Positions 24,162 through 35,661 of a DNA stretch of 64,000 nt are shown here, one piece after another; within the stretch, counting starts at the first letter, position 1; each line of letters begins with the position of its first letter. Both the position numbers and the translations under genes were made by a program. The stretch is from Anthopleura xanthogrammica (Eukaryota; Cnidaria; Anthozoa; Actiniaria; Actiniidae). The notes under the pieces are model-generated. The model had not been told where the DNA came from. It worked only from the letters and a program-made list of their open reading frames with translations, and did not search any database. Location of the stretch: positions 3,586,858 to 3,650,857 of the forward strand of contig OZ025214.1 of assembly GCA_964019055.1 (NCBI GenBank), in the 5' to 3' direction.

Positions 24162-24913
24162 GCCTATTCTTTAGTTATATCTAAACCTTTCAGTAGTTTC
24201 AATAATGTCTGTCCTATAAGAGATTAGGTGTTATCTGGTCGAAATCTTCGTCAACTATGTCCAACATTCGACTCGAGGGAAACCATGTTGCACAATCGTG
24301 ACGTCACCTTTACCAAGCGATACACAGGCAGCCCAAACACAGGTGGGTCGCACCGAGATCATTTCGAGATCATTTCGAGACATTTATAAAGATTTATAAA
24401 GTCTAAAACTCGCTGAGGGATCGCGTTGGATGACTACTGCGTTATTCGCGCATCCGCCATTCCACTTACATATCTATGCCTCAGTAGTCTAAATGAGGGG
24501 TAGGGGTAGTGGTCGAGTCGACATAAAGAGCCGCGATAAAATTTAAAAATGCCTATTCTGATAACCTAGATTTTTATACTCTCACCTTCAACGAGCCATA
24601 ATGTTTTGGGTGCCCTTATGTGTATTTCTGGTTTTAAAAAAATGAGAGTAAAACTGTGTGATTTTTGAATGGTGGCGATTGGGCTACCTGTGGCTTTTCC
24701 AGCGGATTTGCCAATCACCGCAAAGTAAAATGGCAGTGGACGAACAGTTCGAAAATGCGTTTTTACCTACTGATTTTACGATATTCAAGTAACTAAAACC
24801 ATGGAATTTATCTCTGCACCATTATTCATGCCGTACAGATCGTCTCTATTTCATAATATTATTGAAACGAAAGCTGGAACTGTGTTTATAGAGGAACAAA
24901 CTTAGTGTTAGGC
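24162..24913. promoter_or_regulatory. Shared divergent promoter, PGC-1-like / mitochondrial release factor
   Basis: Only 752 bp separate the two outward-facing start codons, and no other gene lies between. Both transcripts must start here or have short leader exons here. No TATA box is evident at a fixed position. The region is less AT-rich than the neighbouring introns and holds several CpG-containing blocks. Coregulation is inferred from geometry alone. Confidence 0.6.
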
Positions 24914-27900
24914 ATGCTGGTTGCTTGGCGAAGAGGCTTACAAAAATTATCGTGCAGCCAAAAAATCCTTGGTTTGCCTACTAGATTACGCCCAGGTAAG
25001 ACATTTATGTATATTTGTGCCTTTTTCATAAAAGTATTGCTTTGTATTTTGGCAATGAAATGAAGCTACATAACCTACCACAGGGAGCCCACTTAAACAA
25101 AAATAATTGGCTATTCTTCATACTACATATTACATCTAGCTAGATGTATAACATGCTCTCACAATGTATTTTTGCCTGGATTTATTTTCAGAGCTCCTCT
25201 TAACAAGATTATTTTCCAACAAATACAATAAAGTTTTGGATCAGCACATTCAAAATGTCTTACAACAGCATGAGACTATTAACCAAAGATTATCATCACC
25301 TGAGGTTTGTACAACTTTGTAATAATAGAAATATAATAATAATTAATGAAGGACAACAGTGCCTATCCCCTGGTGCTTCAATTAGCAATCATCCTTGCAC
25401 CCTTAGCAAAAGGCTTACATCACTTAAAAATTCTTCTTACAGAAACTTTCTCCATCTGAGCTTAAAGACCTTTCTAAAACACGATCAGAGATATCACCAC
25501 TGGTAAAGTTATTCAAAGAAACTCAAAGAAAGAACAAGGTAGTTGTTGAATGATGATGGGTTTAAATACTGTATTTTGGTACTCGGTAGGCAAAGTATGT
25601 ACTACTATATTTGTGTTGTGATTTCTTTGCCAAGGATTTGGAAGAGCTGAAAGGTTTTATAAAGGAAGGAGGAGAACTGGGAGAAATGGCAGAACTTGAG
25701 CAAAGGGAGTTAATCAAGGAAATAGACAAATCAGAGGTAATTATGCCAAGTTTTACAGTGATATATACTCTGTTTAGTACTATATGTGTATCATATTATG
25801 ACTACCGGTACTCATATGAATTATGCTCATTTTCTAGGAGGAAATTATGAAGGCTATTATCCCTAAAGATGAGGCTGATGAAAACGATGCTATCCTGGAA
25901 GTCAGAGCTGGTATTTTTATCATATGAATCCATAAATAAATTTTGTTTACTGTATTTGTCATAATCATATTTTTTCCTGCATCTTTCAGGGGCAGGAGGA
26001 CATGAAGCTTCTCTCTTTGCTCTCCAGATTTTTACCATGTACCAAAGGTTAGAAAGGAAAATGAAAAATCAAGACTATGCTAAGAATGTATTGTGTATGA
26101 AGCTGATGGTGATGGTAGTGGTGGTGGTGGTAATGATGATGGTGATCATAATGATGATTACAGATGATGACAATACATGATGATAATGATGTTACTGCGT
26201 GATGGTGGTGATGATCAATGATAATGTTACATGATGATGATTATTATGTTGTTAGTGATATACAGTACTGCAACTGCAAATGAGAATAATGTTCACTGAA
26301 ATGCTCCAGCCTAACACATACCCACATAAGTATTTGCATTCTTTCATCTAGGTTTGCTTCTTACCAGAAGTGGAAAATGAATGTGATAAACATAAGTACA
26401 ACTGACAGTGGTGGATACAAGGCAAGTAACATCATTGTGGCAGACTGTGTATATATATACCTGTGACACATTTCAGCTACATGTATGTTATAATCATAGT
26501 ACTGCAAGCAACACACCTGACAAATTATACTGACAATCTTTTTCTTCAGGATGCCTCAGCTAGCATTTCAGGAGCTGGAGTCTTTGGGAAAATGAAAGTA
26601 AGAAACCATTATCAAACATTACAGTATGATGTGTTTGTGTGTTTGCTTTTGCACAAGTTTTGTTGCAGAACAAAATGATATGGTATATGCATGGTAAGGT
26701 GTCAGTAAGTGGTCCATAACATACAGTAAGGGTATTTAAGATGTTGGTAAGTAGTGGGCTGACCAATTACTGATACCTTACTGTATGGTGCACAGGTTGA
26801 TTACAATAGCCATTATTTGCCTTATTCATTGTCAAATGCATTTGGACAATGTTGTAAGCACAGGTCTTCACTAGGCGACATGTTGTCAAGCATGCTTTTT
26901 ATTGATCAGTGACACAGGGAACCCAATACATGTTTATGATAAGATAAAGGTATCCCATAACAGACAAAGAGTATGCAGATACATAGCATTTTCACTATAC
27001 CACGACTTCAAATCTGTGAATATTGGTGGAAATTTTACGAGCCTTTTCTCTTGTTTAGTTTGAAGTTGGAACTCATCGTGTCCAGAGAGTACCTGTTACT
27101 GAATCTATGGGAAGAGTTCACACAAGCACAATGACTGTTGCTGTTTTGCCACAACCTAAAGAAGTAGGTCTCTACTTGGTCAATAAACACCGAGTTTAAA
27201 TGATTTGCTTCTATATTTTAGCTATTATTTAATCTTTTGTTCGTGAAATCAATATTTTTTAATCCCAACAGATTGACATCACAATTAACCCAAGTGACCT
27301 AAAAATTGAAACATTCCGTGCTTCTGGGTAAGATCAACGTTATGTGTAAACAACTTAATATGTACAATCTATTCACAGTGTAAACAAATTGTCCCCCACA
27401 TAAGGGTCAGTAGGTGTTGGCCAACAGCATATCATTAACCTACTGAAATTAACCTTTTTACCAACCTATGAACCTTCTAGTCTAGAAAAAGAAATTTGAT
27501 AATTATTTTGTAAAAAACCTTTCTTCAACACAGTGCAGGAGGCCAGCATGTTAATAAGACAGACAGCGCTGTTCGTATTACCCATCTTCCATCTGGTATG
27601 GTTGTAAGTTCTCAAGCAGAACGCTCGCAGTTTAAGGTGATTAATGAAAATAGTTTCCCTTTTGATCCATGAAAGTTCTGAAATTTAAAATTTGCATCTT
27701 TTATTCTCTCTAGAATAAAGCCTATGCTTTGCAAGTTCTCAGATCTCGTCTGTATGATATACAAAGACAACAAGCAGTATCTGAAAGGGACCAAACTCGT
27801 AGATCACAGGTATACAATATTATATATAATATGAACAGGGCTTGAAATAACAGCCAGTCGTTGGACAAAGTCCAGCCAGAATTAGAACTTGTCCATTCAA

Positions 27901-28833
27901 ATCTTTGCTTTGCTAGTTATCTTGACCAGTAAAGTTGAGCCAGAAATAACTTACTGAAACATCAGTAAGTGATCTTTCTTATTTTTACAGTGTAAAATTT
28001 ATCTTTTTATCACAACTGAGCCAGAAATAAGTATGACTGAGCTAAAACTAAAGTAGCCTGACATTATAATGACTAGTGACTGACTGGCTGTTATTTTTAG
28101 CCTTGAGGAAATATCTTTTCTTCACATACACATATACTTCACTACATGACAGCACAACATTAAATAATGAAATATTTTTATTTTGTACTCTTGTCATTTT
28201 ACAGATTGGGACTGCTGAAAGGTCTGAGAAAATACGAACTTACAATTTTCCACAGGTATTCTATAATATCAATTAGAGTAGTACTAAGCTTCTCAGTTGA
28301 GTATGGAACAACCAAAGTTTTGTCACAATGTTTTGTCGTTGGAATGTGCATGTTGTCAGAGGCAACGTCAAAAGTATTCAATAGGAAGCAAGTATGATAC
28401 TGACATCACCACGGCAATTAAGGGCATGATTTTTTTCCATACTACGATTCACTTCAAACTTACTTTACTGTTTGCTTTACTTGCATCTTTGCTATTTTGC
28501 ATCTTCCCATTTTGAGAATCAAGAGAGGCCAAGTTTGCTTTTGGCTGGGTTGCCATGGTTACTCACTAAGATCTTAGTTGCTAGACAATTCTCTTAACTA
28601 ATACCTATTTCAATCCAGTAAACATGACAAGTTAAGACTGAATGATACGTTCACTTCTTATCTTACAGGATCGTGTAACAGACCATCGTATAGGTTTAAG
28701 CATACATGGTATAGAGGATTTCCTTAAAGGTGAGGATAAGCTGGAGGATATGGTTAATGCTTTACGGACACAAAGTGAGTCTGAAGCAATGCAGAACTTA
28801 ATTAATCAATATTCAACTACAGCAAAAAGCTGA
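24914..28833 (+). CDS. MTRF1L: Mitochondrial peptide-chain release factor 1-like (class I RF)
   Basis: Fourteen exons: 24914-24995, 25192-25304, 25443-25538, 25635-25736, 25838-25910, 25990-26047, 26352-26421, 26550-26597, 27059-27163, 27272-27327, 27534-27636, 27714-27809, 28205-28255, 28669-28833. The product is 405 aa. It starts with a basic, Arg-rich, acid-free segment ([17 protein letters not shown]), typical of a mitochondrial targeting peptide. Domain 1 is helical. The RF core has [12 protein letters not shown], then [19 protein letters not shown], then the peptidyl-hydrolysis loop [20 protein letters not shown]. The GGQ releases the nascent chain at UAA/UAG codons in the mitochondrial ribosome; the family usually has GGQHVNTTDSAVR, so Lys replaces one Thr. 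The C-terminal block [25 protein letters not shown] is standard. MTRF1 is the alternative name; without the decoding-loop comparison I prefer MTRF1L. The intron after 26421 has a GC donor. Confidence 0.9.
26097..26262. repeat. GAT/ATG-rich simple repeat
   Basis: A degenerate GATGATGGTGGTG-type low-complexity tract lies in the intron 26048-26351 of the release factor gene. Confidence 0.7.
26422..26549 (+). other. GC-AG intron in the release factor gene
   Basis: The exon ends GGATACAAG and the intron begins GCAAGTAA, ending TTTCTTCAG. The frame on either side (GGYK / [10 protein letters not shown]) matches the family. No GT near the junction keeps the frame, so this is a real GC-AG intron with an otherwise strong donor. 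Confidence 0.75.
27837..27990 (+). repeat. Dispersed GGCCAGTC/GTCCAGCC repeat, copy 1 (diverged)
   Basis: CAGGGCTTGAAATAACAGCC followed by AGTCGTTGGACAAAGTCCAGCC and TTGTCCATTCAAAT. The same order of blocks occurs at 38606-38735, 47527-47640 and, inverted, in 54838-54990. It is intronic. Confidence 0.5.
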
Positions 28834-29742
28834 CATCAAAATAGTACAAGATTAATGACGACAATATCTGTCAAATTTAATTTTATTATAGACTTGATAC
28901 TTTGTAAAACAATTACCACTATTTATGACGGTAAAAAATGTAATGAAGATAATTAGATTTAAAAATTGTTCCTGTCTTGTGTGTAATATGTGCCATTAAT
29001 CTTGATATCTAACAAAACATTTCAATCCAATTTTAATCATAAAAAGATTTCATAAAAAAATGTACAGTATTGTATTTAAAATTTTCAGCTTCATACAAAT
29101 AAAACTAATATTCTAACCAGGTGATTTCGCTTCTCTCAGGCAGAAGGAATTAGCCAATCAGCGAACATTTTGTTCGTAGCTCAATGTTTCCTAGTTCCAA
29201 GTTTTCAACTCGATAAACAACAGCTTTTACTCGAGAGTATAGAAAATAAAACTCATCGTTGGAAAGATTCACCAAATACCTTTGAGAAAAGGCATATTTC
29301 TTCGTTGTTGATGGAAAATATGTCATTTTGACTAGAGATAATAGAAAATACTTGGAAATTTTCGCTGTGACAAACAATGCATTGCGCGCCTAGATTCCAG
29401 ATCACCTGGTAACTTAGAGTAAAAAAAATAAAGATTTGTCATTTTTTTTTATGTACAAAAAATTTCAGTGTCAGTACCAAAATAACCTGTTTTCAGTTGG
29501 AAAATTAAATAAATATGTGCTATAGACATTCTTAGTTTGGAGATACTATAGTGTTTACACCCATGAGTACGTAATTCCCTCGAGTATTATGTCTTTCTGG
29601 TGTGCTTGAGAAAATACATTAATGTGGATGTAATTCAAAATATGAAGAATCTCATTCTTCAATAGAAAATTAGTATTAATAAAAAACTCTTGACTGGATA
29701 ATATATTTGTTAAACAAGTTGTTTTTTATGTTACCATGGAAA
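28834..29742. other. Convergent 3' region of release factor gene and PPT2
   Basis: A polyadenylation signal AATAAA for the plus-strand gene lies at 29098-29103. A weakly symmetric element bounded by CCAGGTGAT (29117) and ATCACCTGG (ending 29409) may be a decayed MITE. No coding exon is seen. Confidence 0.55.
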
Positions 29743-32700
29743 CTATGTCAGCCATGGCTCAATAGCTTTATCAAACACCTCTTTAGTGCCATGCCAATGA
29801 GTATGTTCAATGCCAGTAAACGTGTAAGTATGAACACCTCCATTCAGATCCAAAGTACGAAGACCAAAGCTGTCTTTGTCATAAATCTGAAAGAATATGG
29901 TAACAAACAAAAACAATAAGAAATGTAACTTCAACATAATTGAGGAATGGGTGGCATGTGTTGTATATGAAATGAAATGGAACCTTGATTTAGTCAGGGC
30001 ATAATCCTTCGGTGTCCCTAGGGGCATAGCATGCTATCAATGGTATAGCAGTAAGAGTTACTAGCCTCTCAGCAGCAGAATAGAGCAGAGTTGTTTGTTA
30101 GTTCTACCCTTTTTGTGTGATTTTTCTGTGCTCTATCTAGTGTGTTCCTTCTGAAATCTAATTGAATCAGTGCAATTCATCCATTTGTTCAAATTTCTAT
30201 TCAACAGCTAGATAAATATATTCTATATACATGTAGATGGAGATAAAAAATTCCTAAAGATCTAACTAACCTCTTGTTCTTTCATAGACTTTATGCTAAC
30301 ATTGTTGGAGTCATAAAATCCAAATTGGCTGCAAAACAAATGAAATGATTCATATCATATCAAGAATTGAACTCTTCGCTAGCTTTACAGACGATTTACA
30401 GACACAATTCCCATCAATCAAATTAGTAACCAAATCGTAACAAAATCTGCTTAACCACCCTAATCTTCAAATGATTATAGACCAAATCCACTCTGGCATA
30501 ATGTCTTTTCCTTGAGAATGAATACTCAAGGTAATGAAATGGAAATTAGAAAACATTATGCCATATGTAAATCATATTGGTAAACACATATTGATTGTAA
30601 ACATTATATACCTTGACTGCCATGGTGTTATGACTCCATCATCTGGTCCACCAATTAGAATCAAGTTTTTCAACTTTAAAAAGTTTTTCTTTTGAACTTC
30701 ATAAACTGTAAAAAAAAGCAATGGCAATTCTAATTTTCATATATATATTTATCTACAAACATTTATTGCTACATTGAGCATAGCTAGGCTACCTGTTTTA
30801 TTAAAAAAATAAGACGATTGGTTGTTATTGATGACAGGAAGATAGAGGTTTTCTTTTAAGTTTAAGTCTTCATGGTAAGGATCTGAAATGAAAAAAAAAA
30901 TAGAAAAAGTTAAAACAGGTCTTCCTACCCCTAGGAAGTGCCATATATTACTTAAGTACCTAGAATAAAATTGAAATTCCATCCATCTCAAGAGAGGAAT
31001 CAAATCTTCTGGAAATTCATCTCCTTTTAGTTTTGCAAAATTGGAGGAACTTTCATAAAAAATGATTTTTAACTCATTCAAGCTATACTTACCATTCCAG
31101 TAATTTGCGATGGAAAACAGGTGTTGAAAGAAAAAAGAATATAGAAGCCTAAAAAAAAATTAATATCTTTATCAGTACCAGAGTAATCCTAGCCTCCTAG
31201 CTAGACCTACGCAGATGTTTAAGGAACCTATGCAGAGGATGTCTGCACAGGAGGCTAGAGTAATCCTAAACTAGTTTTTATACAGCAAGCAGCATCACAG
31301 CCTTGCGACAATAGTAACTCTAACAACAGCCTATATTATATATATACAAGTATTATTTGGATTTCATTCTACATAACCAACTCCAGTTAAATGTATTTTT
31401 CAGATTACAGGGTTGGTTATGGTCTACCCTATAGTATTATTGCCCTAGCATTGCTTTTTGTGTCCCCGATTAGTGTGCTACTTGTGGCATGCTAGAAGTT
31501 TGACACATTAATAAAGTTTATGTTATGTGTTTTGTTCATAAAGGTTTATTTTATGGCATGGCATGGCGTGGTATGGTATGGTATGATAGATGGTATATGG
31601 CATGGCGTGGTATGGTATGGTATGATAGATGGTATATGGCATGGCATGGTATTTAATTAAACCTATGACTGAGAAAAGCACTGAAAGAGCATGCCTCTGG
31701 AACCCACAATAATATATTATTAGATATACATTAATTTATCTATCATTACTTGTATGCATCTTTCACAGCAACACTGGGGATGAAAGGCTTGAGGTAAGAT
31801 GAATCTAGGAACAGAAATATGAATAGTATTAACATTGATAACAAAGAATGTGTAGTTTCTAATAAATCTCTCTCACAAGGGCTGTGTGTGTGGGGGAGGG
31901 TGTGGGTGGAGTCTTAAAAATAGACTCTAGTGGATATTAATAAAACGTGTGTGTGTGTGCTGAGGGGGAGGGGGGCTATAAAGGTGCCAAAAGCAGTCTC
32001 TGTTTACTAGAATGATGGGAAGACAGAGTTCATGATCATTGGCACGCGACAGCAAGTGTCCAAGCAATCAATAGAGCAGCTCACTGTTGGCAATTCTTCA
32101 ATCAAGCCATCATCTTCTTTCAGGAATCTTGGAACTATTTTTGACACTAACTTATCCTTAGATAAGCAGATAGCAAGCATATGCAAATCTTCTTTTTATT
32201 ATCTATATAATATTAGAAAGATCAGGAAATTCCTATCTCCTGATTCTTGCGCTACTCTAGTCAATGCTTTCATAACCTGTCGCATAGATTACTGTAATAG
32301 CTTATACTATGGGCTACCTGGTTATCAAATAGCTAAACTGCAACGCATACAGAATGCTGCCGCTCGTTTAGTGTCTTTGACCCCGCGCTTTTCGCATATT
32401 ACTCCTGTCTTAGCTGATCTCCACTGGCTACCAGTGAGATTTAGAATACGCTTTAAGATACTTATTTTCGCTTTTAAGGCTATCCACGGTCTTGCTCCTA
32501 GTTATTTATCTGATCTAATTTCTATCAAAAATCAGTCTAGTTATAATCTTAGGTCTAATAATGAGCTTCTATTAGCACCTCTACCGACTAAGCTTCGACC
32601 TACTCTTGGTGGTAGGACTTTTTCATATGCTGCGCCAGTAGAATGGAACTCTTTACCATCTAGTATTAGGCATATTACATCATTAGCTACTTTTAAAGAA

Positions 32701-35218
32701 CACTTGAAGACATATTTTTATAGGAAAGCCTTTTTATAGCGTTTATGACTATGATTTATTATTTTTGTATTCAGCGCAGATGAACATTTCATGCTAATTT
32801 GCGCTTTATAAGTGTAATTATTATTATTATTATAGACAAAATGTAAATCATCTGTATTATCACATACCTCCATACTGGCCCATTTGTGGAGACGACAAGC
32901 TAATAAATGTATCAACATTGTGATCAGACATTTTCTCTATCATCCCTCGAGCCATTATTCCACCTAATAAGATACAGTACTTATGATCAGTAAAACAAAT
33001 TATCATATGACCGTATTTCACTATACGCGTGATTCTAAAAAAAACCTTTGGGGAAAATGTCGTCAGCAAACAAAGTACGCTTTTCCGAAAAGTGTAATAA
33101 TTTCCCGTTCGGACTCGCCGTTCGGACTCGCTGCCGTCAATCATGTAAAAACTACGCATTTTGATTCGCATTTATTAAAAACGCTTTGAAATCAATTTTT
33201 TATATGTGGTCATATGATAAAATGCTTATTGACTGAGTTAAGGTCGGTCCGAACGGGAAAATATTTGGCTCTCGGTCCTTGGCACGGAACTCGCTGCGCT
33301 CGTTCCGTACTTCAGGACCTTGAGCCAAATATTTTCCCGTTCGGACCTCCCACTCAGTCAATAAGTACATAATATCAAGTGGGATTCAAACGTTATTAAA
33401 AGTCTGTGGGATTTCAAAACATTGGTATTGTTCAACTTACACATTCTTTACATTACGGTTGACTTTTGCAAATCATTAGCAACAGCCAACTGTAATGTAA
33501 ATAATGTGCAACTTGAATAATACCAATCCCACGGACTTTTAATGGTGTATTTGAATAGATGACTTAAAAACGAGGCTAAGCCTGTGCAAATGAGTCTGTG
33601 TTCTTCAAAAACAGCGGTTTCCACCGAATGTGAAACTGGAGTATTGTCATACATTTACTATAGAGTCATTTTTTTTTTAAGTGATCAAATTCCTGACCCA
33701 GGGGCACATGTTTGCTATCAAATCCCCCCCCCCCCCCCACGGGACTTACATTGATAGGTGCATAACATATTACTGTAACTAATAATAATAATAATAATAA
33801 TAATTAGTATTATTATTATTACTATTATTATTATTATTATTATTATAATCATGAGTAGATGAATAATCATAGGTAAGCTTATATTTTTTGAACATTACAT
33901 TTTTGATAAACAGAAACCAGCATAGAAACCAAAAGCAGCCTTATATCAGAAAACAGCTAGTTTCGAAACAAATTAAATTAAATTTCCGGTCTAAAAACTT
34001 GTTTATACTCTCACTTTCCCCTCGGTTATACAGGAAAAAACTTTAATGATAACATCAACTTATTAGCTGATTTGGTCTATTGAATGTGATAATACCAAGG
34101 CTAATAAACCTTTTCTGAATGTAGTACGGGGGAGGGGATACAAGGGGTGGGTCAGTGATAGGGATGATCTACTGGGATTCAAAGACCCTGACCCTATCTA
34201 GGACAAGAATATCTTGAAAAAAGACCCAAGAGTATTTTATAACCTGAATATGCCTGAGGTTTGAAGTTACATGCTGAAATTTTTTTGTGGTCTGTCAAGT
34301 GCATTTACATGTAGGAAAGGTCTATTTTCAATAATAATAATGTACCTATCAATGTAAGTCCTGTGGGAGGGGGGGGGGGGTATTCAGCTATGGGGTGGGA
34401 ATTTGACAAAATCATAAGTAATAATTCAAATGCCCCAGGGTGGGGAAGCAGTTGTTGATCAAATAACACACACAAAAAAAGGAAGAATTGTCATACATTT
34501 ACTATAGTCATTTTTTTAAGCGATCAAATTCCTGTCCCTGCTATCAAATCCCCACCCCTTGTCTGAATACCCCTCCCCACCCCCCCCCCCCCCCCCACCC
34601 CACGGGTCTTAGATTGATAGGTGCATAACATATCACTGTAACTAATAGTAATAATATATCGTGAGTAGATGAATAATCATAGGTAAGCTTATATTTTTTG
34701 AACATTACATTTTTGATAAACAGAAACCAGCATAGAAACCAAAATCAGCCTTATATCAGAAAACAGCTAGTTTCGAAACAAATTAAATTTAAATTTCCGG
34801 TCTAAAAACTTGCTTATACTCTCACTTTCCCCTACCTGTACAGGAAAAAAATTTAAGCTTAATGATAACATCAACTTCAAAAAAAAAAAAAAAACTAGGT
34901 TTCCAAGTGTTTCGTGATACAACCTTGTGAAAAGCCGATGATATGAACTCCATCCTTAGCCTGTTGCATTATCGGTCGTACTTTATCCTGGTATCCACTG
35001 ACTTGAACCCATAGAGGAAGAAAACTTTCTTTTTCCTCGAAGATGTTTATGAGGCTAATATTTGTGCCAGGATGGGCTGTTTTGATGAATCCAGCGAGAT
35101 CGTTCAAGTCACTGGCATGGTCCAATATTCCATGAATGATAATTACTGGTTTATAACCAGAAGAAACGGCTAAAAAAGCAGCTAAACAGCTGAAGAAAAT
35201 CAGGACCTTCGTCCACAT
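29743..35218 (-). CDS. PPT2: Lysosomal palmitoyl-protein thioesterase-like protein PPT2
   Basis: Eight exons on the minus strand: 35218-34924, 32963-32868, 31804-31750, 31148-31093, 30882-30793, 30705-30612, 30328-30271, 29886-29743. They give 295 aa; vertebrate PPT2 is about 300. An N-terminal hydrophobic signal peptide ([15 protein letters not shown]) precedes the alpha/beta-hydrolase strand [11 protein letters not shown]. The nucleophile Ser is in IIGFSQGGIMARG, split by the first intron; the acid is in [15 protein letters not shown]; the catalytic His is in [11 protein letters not shown] near the C terminus. [12 protein letters not shown] and NYWNDPYHEDL are strong PPT2 blocks and separate it from PPT1. 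PPT2 cleaves thioester-linked acyl groups (acyl-CoA-like substrates) in the lysosome. It is head-to-head with FANCI. Intron 1 (2 kb) holds a segmental duplication and two MITEs, and intron 2 holds a retrotransposon fragment. Confidence 0.93.
31552..31652. repeat. Tandem duplication of a TGGTA/TGGCA-rich unit
   Basis: Two copies of about 45 bp, each with GGCATGGCGTGGTATGGTAT, then GGTATGATAGATGGTATAT, occur in tandem in a PPT2 intron, flanked by further GGCATGGCAT blocks. Confidence 0.75.
32011..32834 (+). mobile_element. 5'-truncated non-LTR retrotransposon (CR1/Jockey-like RT C-terminus)
   Basis: An open frame of about 240 codons begins inside the coding sequence ([15 protein letters not shown]) and runs to TAG/TAA near 32739. 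It matches the last third of LINE reverse transcriptases: [81 protein letters not shown] and WNSLPSSIR. The catalytic YADD part is missing, so this copy cannot move by itself. A short tail ends in (ATT)n at about 32817-32834, as expected for CR1-type 3' ends. It lies in PPT2 intron 2, opposite in orientation to PPT2. The frame has no stops, so insertion is fairly recent. The exact clade is uncertain. Confidence 0.85.
33225..33365. repeat. MITE, GTCCGAACGGGAAAATATTT palindrome
   Basis: CTTATTGACTGAG...AGGTCGGTCCGAACGGGAAA...ATATTTGGCTC is mirrored by GAGCCAAATATTTTCCCGTT...CGGACCTCCCACTCAGTCAATAAG, with arms of about 55 bp around a short centre. A half-copy (TTTCCCGTTCGGACTCGCCG) lies just to the left at about 33101. 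It is in PPT2 intron 1. Confidence 0.8.
33384..33556. repeat. MITE, second palindrome in PPT2 intron 1
   Basis: The left arm ATTCAAACGTTATTAAAAGT...GTGGGATT...ATTGGTATTGTTCAACTT...ACATTACGGTTG is mirrored by CAACTGTAATGTAAATAATG...CAACTTGAATAATACCAATC...CCACGGACTTTTAATGGTGTATTTGAAT. The arms are about 75 bp with a few mismatches. Confidence 0.75.
33640..34880. repeat. Direct segmental duplication in PPT2 intron 1
   Basis: Blocks near 33643-34070 recur in the same order near 34488-34880: TTGTCATACATTTACTATAG, GATCAAATTCCTG, TTGATAGGTGCATAACATAT, GAGTAGATGAATAATCATAG, AAACCAGCATAGAAACCAAA, TCAGAAAACAGCTAGTTTCG and GATAACATCAACTT. The copies are nearly identical apart from the poly-C run and an (ATT)n/(AAT)n expansion present only in the first copy (33779-33845). 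Unique sequence, including a G run at about 34370, separates them. Confidence 0.85.
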
Positions 35219-35564
35219 TGTTGCTTATGACGATCACATTGAAAACTAAAAGCTCAAAAAATACATCCAGGGATTTATACCAGCTTTCTGATTGGCTAAA
35301 GTAATCATGCTATTCTTTGAACCAATTAAAACAGCTGTTATATCGCGGAGGGAAATATTTCAAAAATTTAAGTTTTTTAAGATGCAAAGTCCGAAGAAAA
35401 AATCATAGAAATAATAAAAAAATGTTCTTATTTTTATTTGTTTATCTGAAATTTAATTCTTAGCTTCTTTAGATGGTTATGGTTATGAGATTTTTTAAAT
35501 TTTGGTACAAGTAAATGTTAGCTTGGGATTCCTGTGTGAAGTCCCATGACGCACTGCGCATTGT

Positions 35565-35575
35565 TTTGGCGGGAA
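35565..35575 (+). promoter_or_regulatory. E2F-type site TTTGGCGGGAA
   Basis: A full match to the textbook E2F motif lies 87 bp upstream of the FANCI ATG. E2F drives S-phase genes, and vertebrate Fanconi genes are E2F-responsive. The core GGCGGGAA also occurs elsewhere in the window (for example near 8720, 16805 and 16977), so position rather than mere presence supports it. Confidence 0.5.
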
Positions 35576-35586
35576 GTCTCAAAATT

Positions 35587-35594
35587 ATGGCGGC
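35587..35594 (+). promoter_or_regulatory. YY1-type ATGGCGGC element
   Basis: AAATTATGGCGGC resembles the AAnATGGCGGC element found just downstream of many TATA-less start sites. Its ATG is not in the FANCI frame context used by the family and is followed by a short frame, so it is read as a regulatory or initiator-proximal site. Confidence 0.4.
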
Positions 35595-35661
35595 TTTGTT
35601 CAGATAATAATATTGCTTGCTGGTCCTTCATTTTTCTTTTATTCTTTCAATAACCAAAAAA

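Larger units (their letters stand above)
35219..35661. promoter_or_regulatory. Shared divergent promoter, PPT2 / FANCI
   Basis: 443 bp separate the PPT2 start (minus) from the FANCI start (plus). There is no TATA box at a consistent spacing. The FANCI-proximal 100 bp hold an E2F-type site and a YY1-type site. Shared use of the interval is inferred from geometry. Confidence 0.6.
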
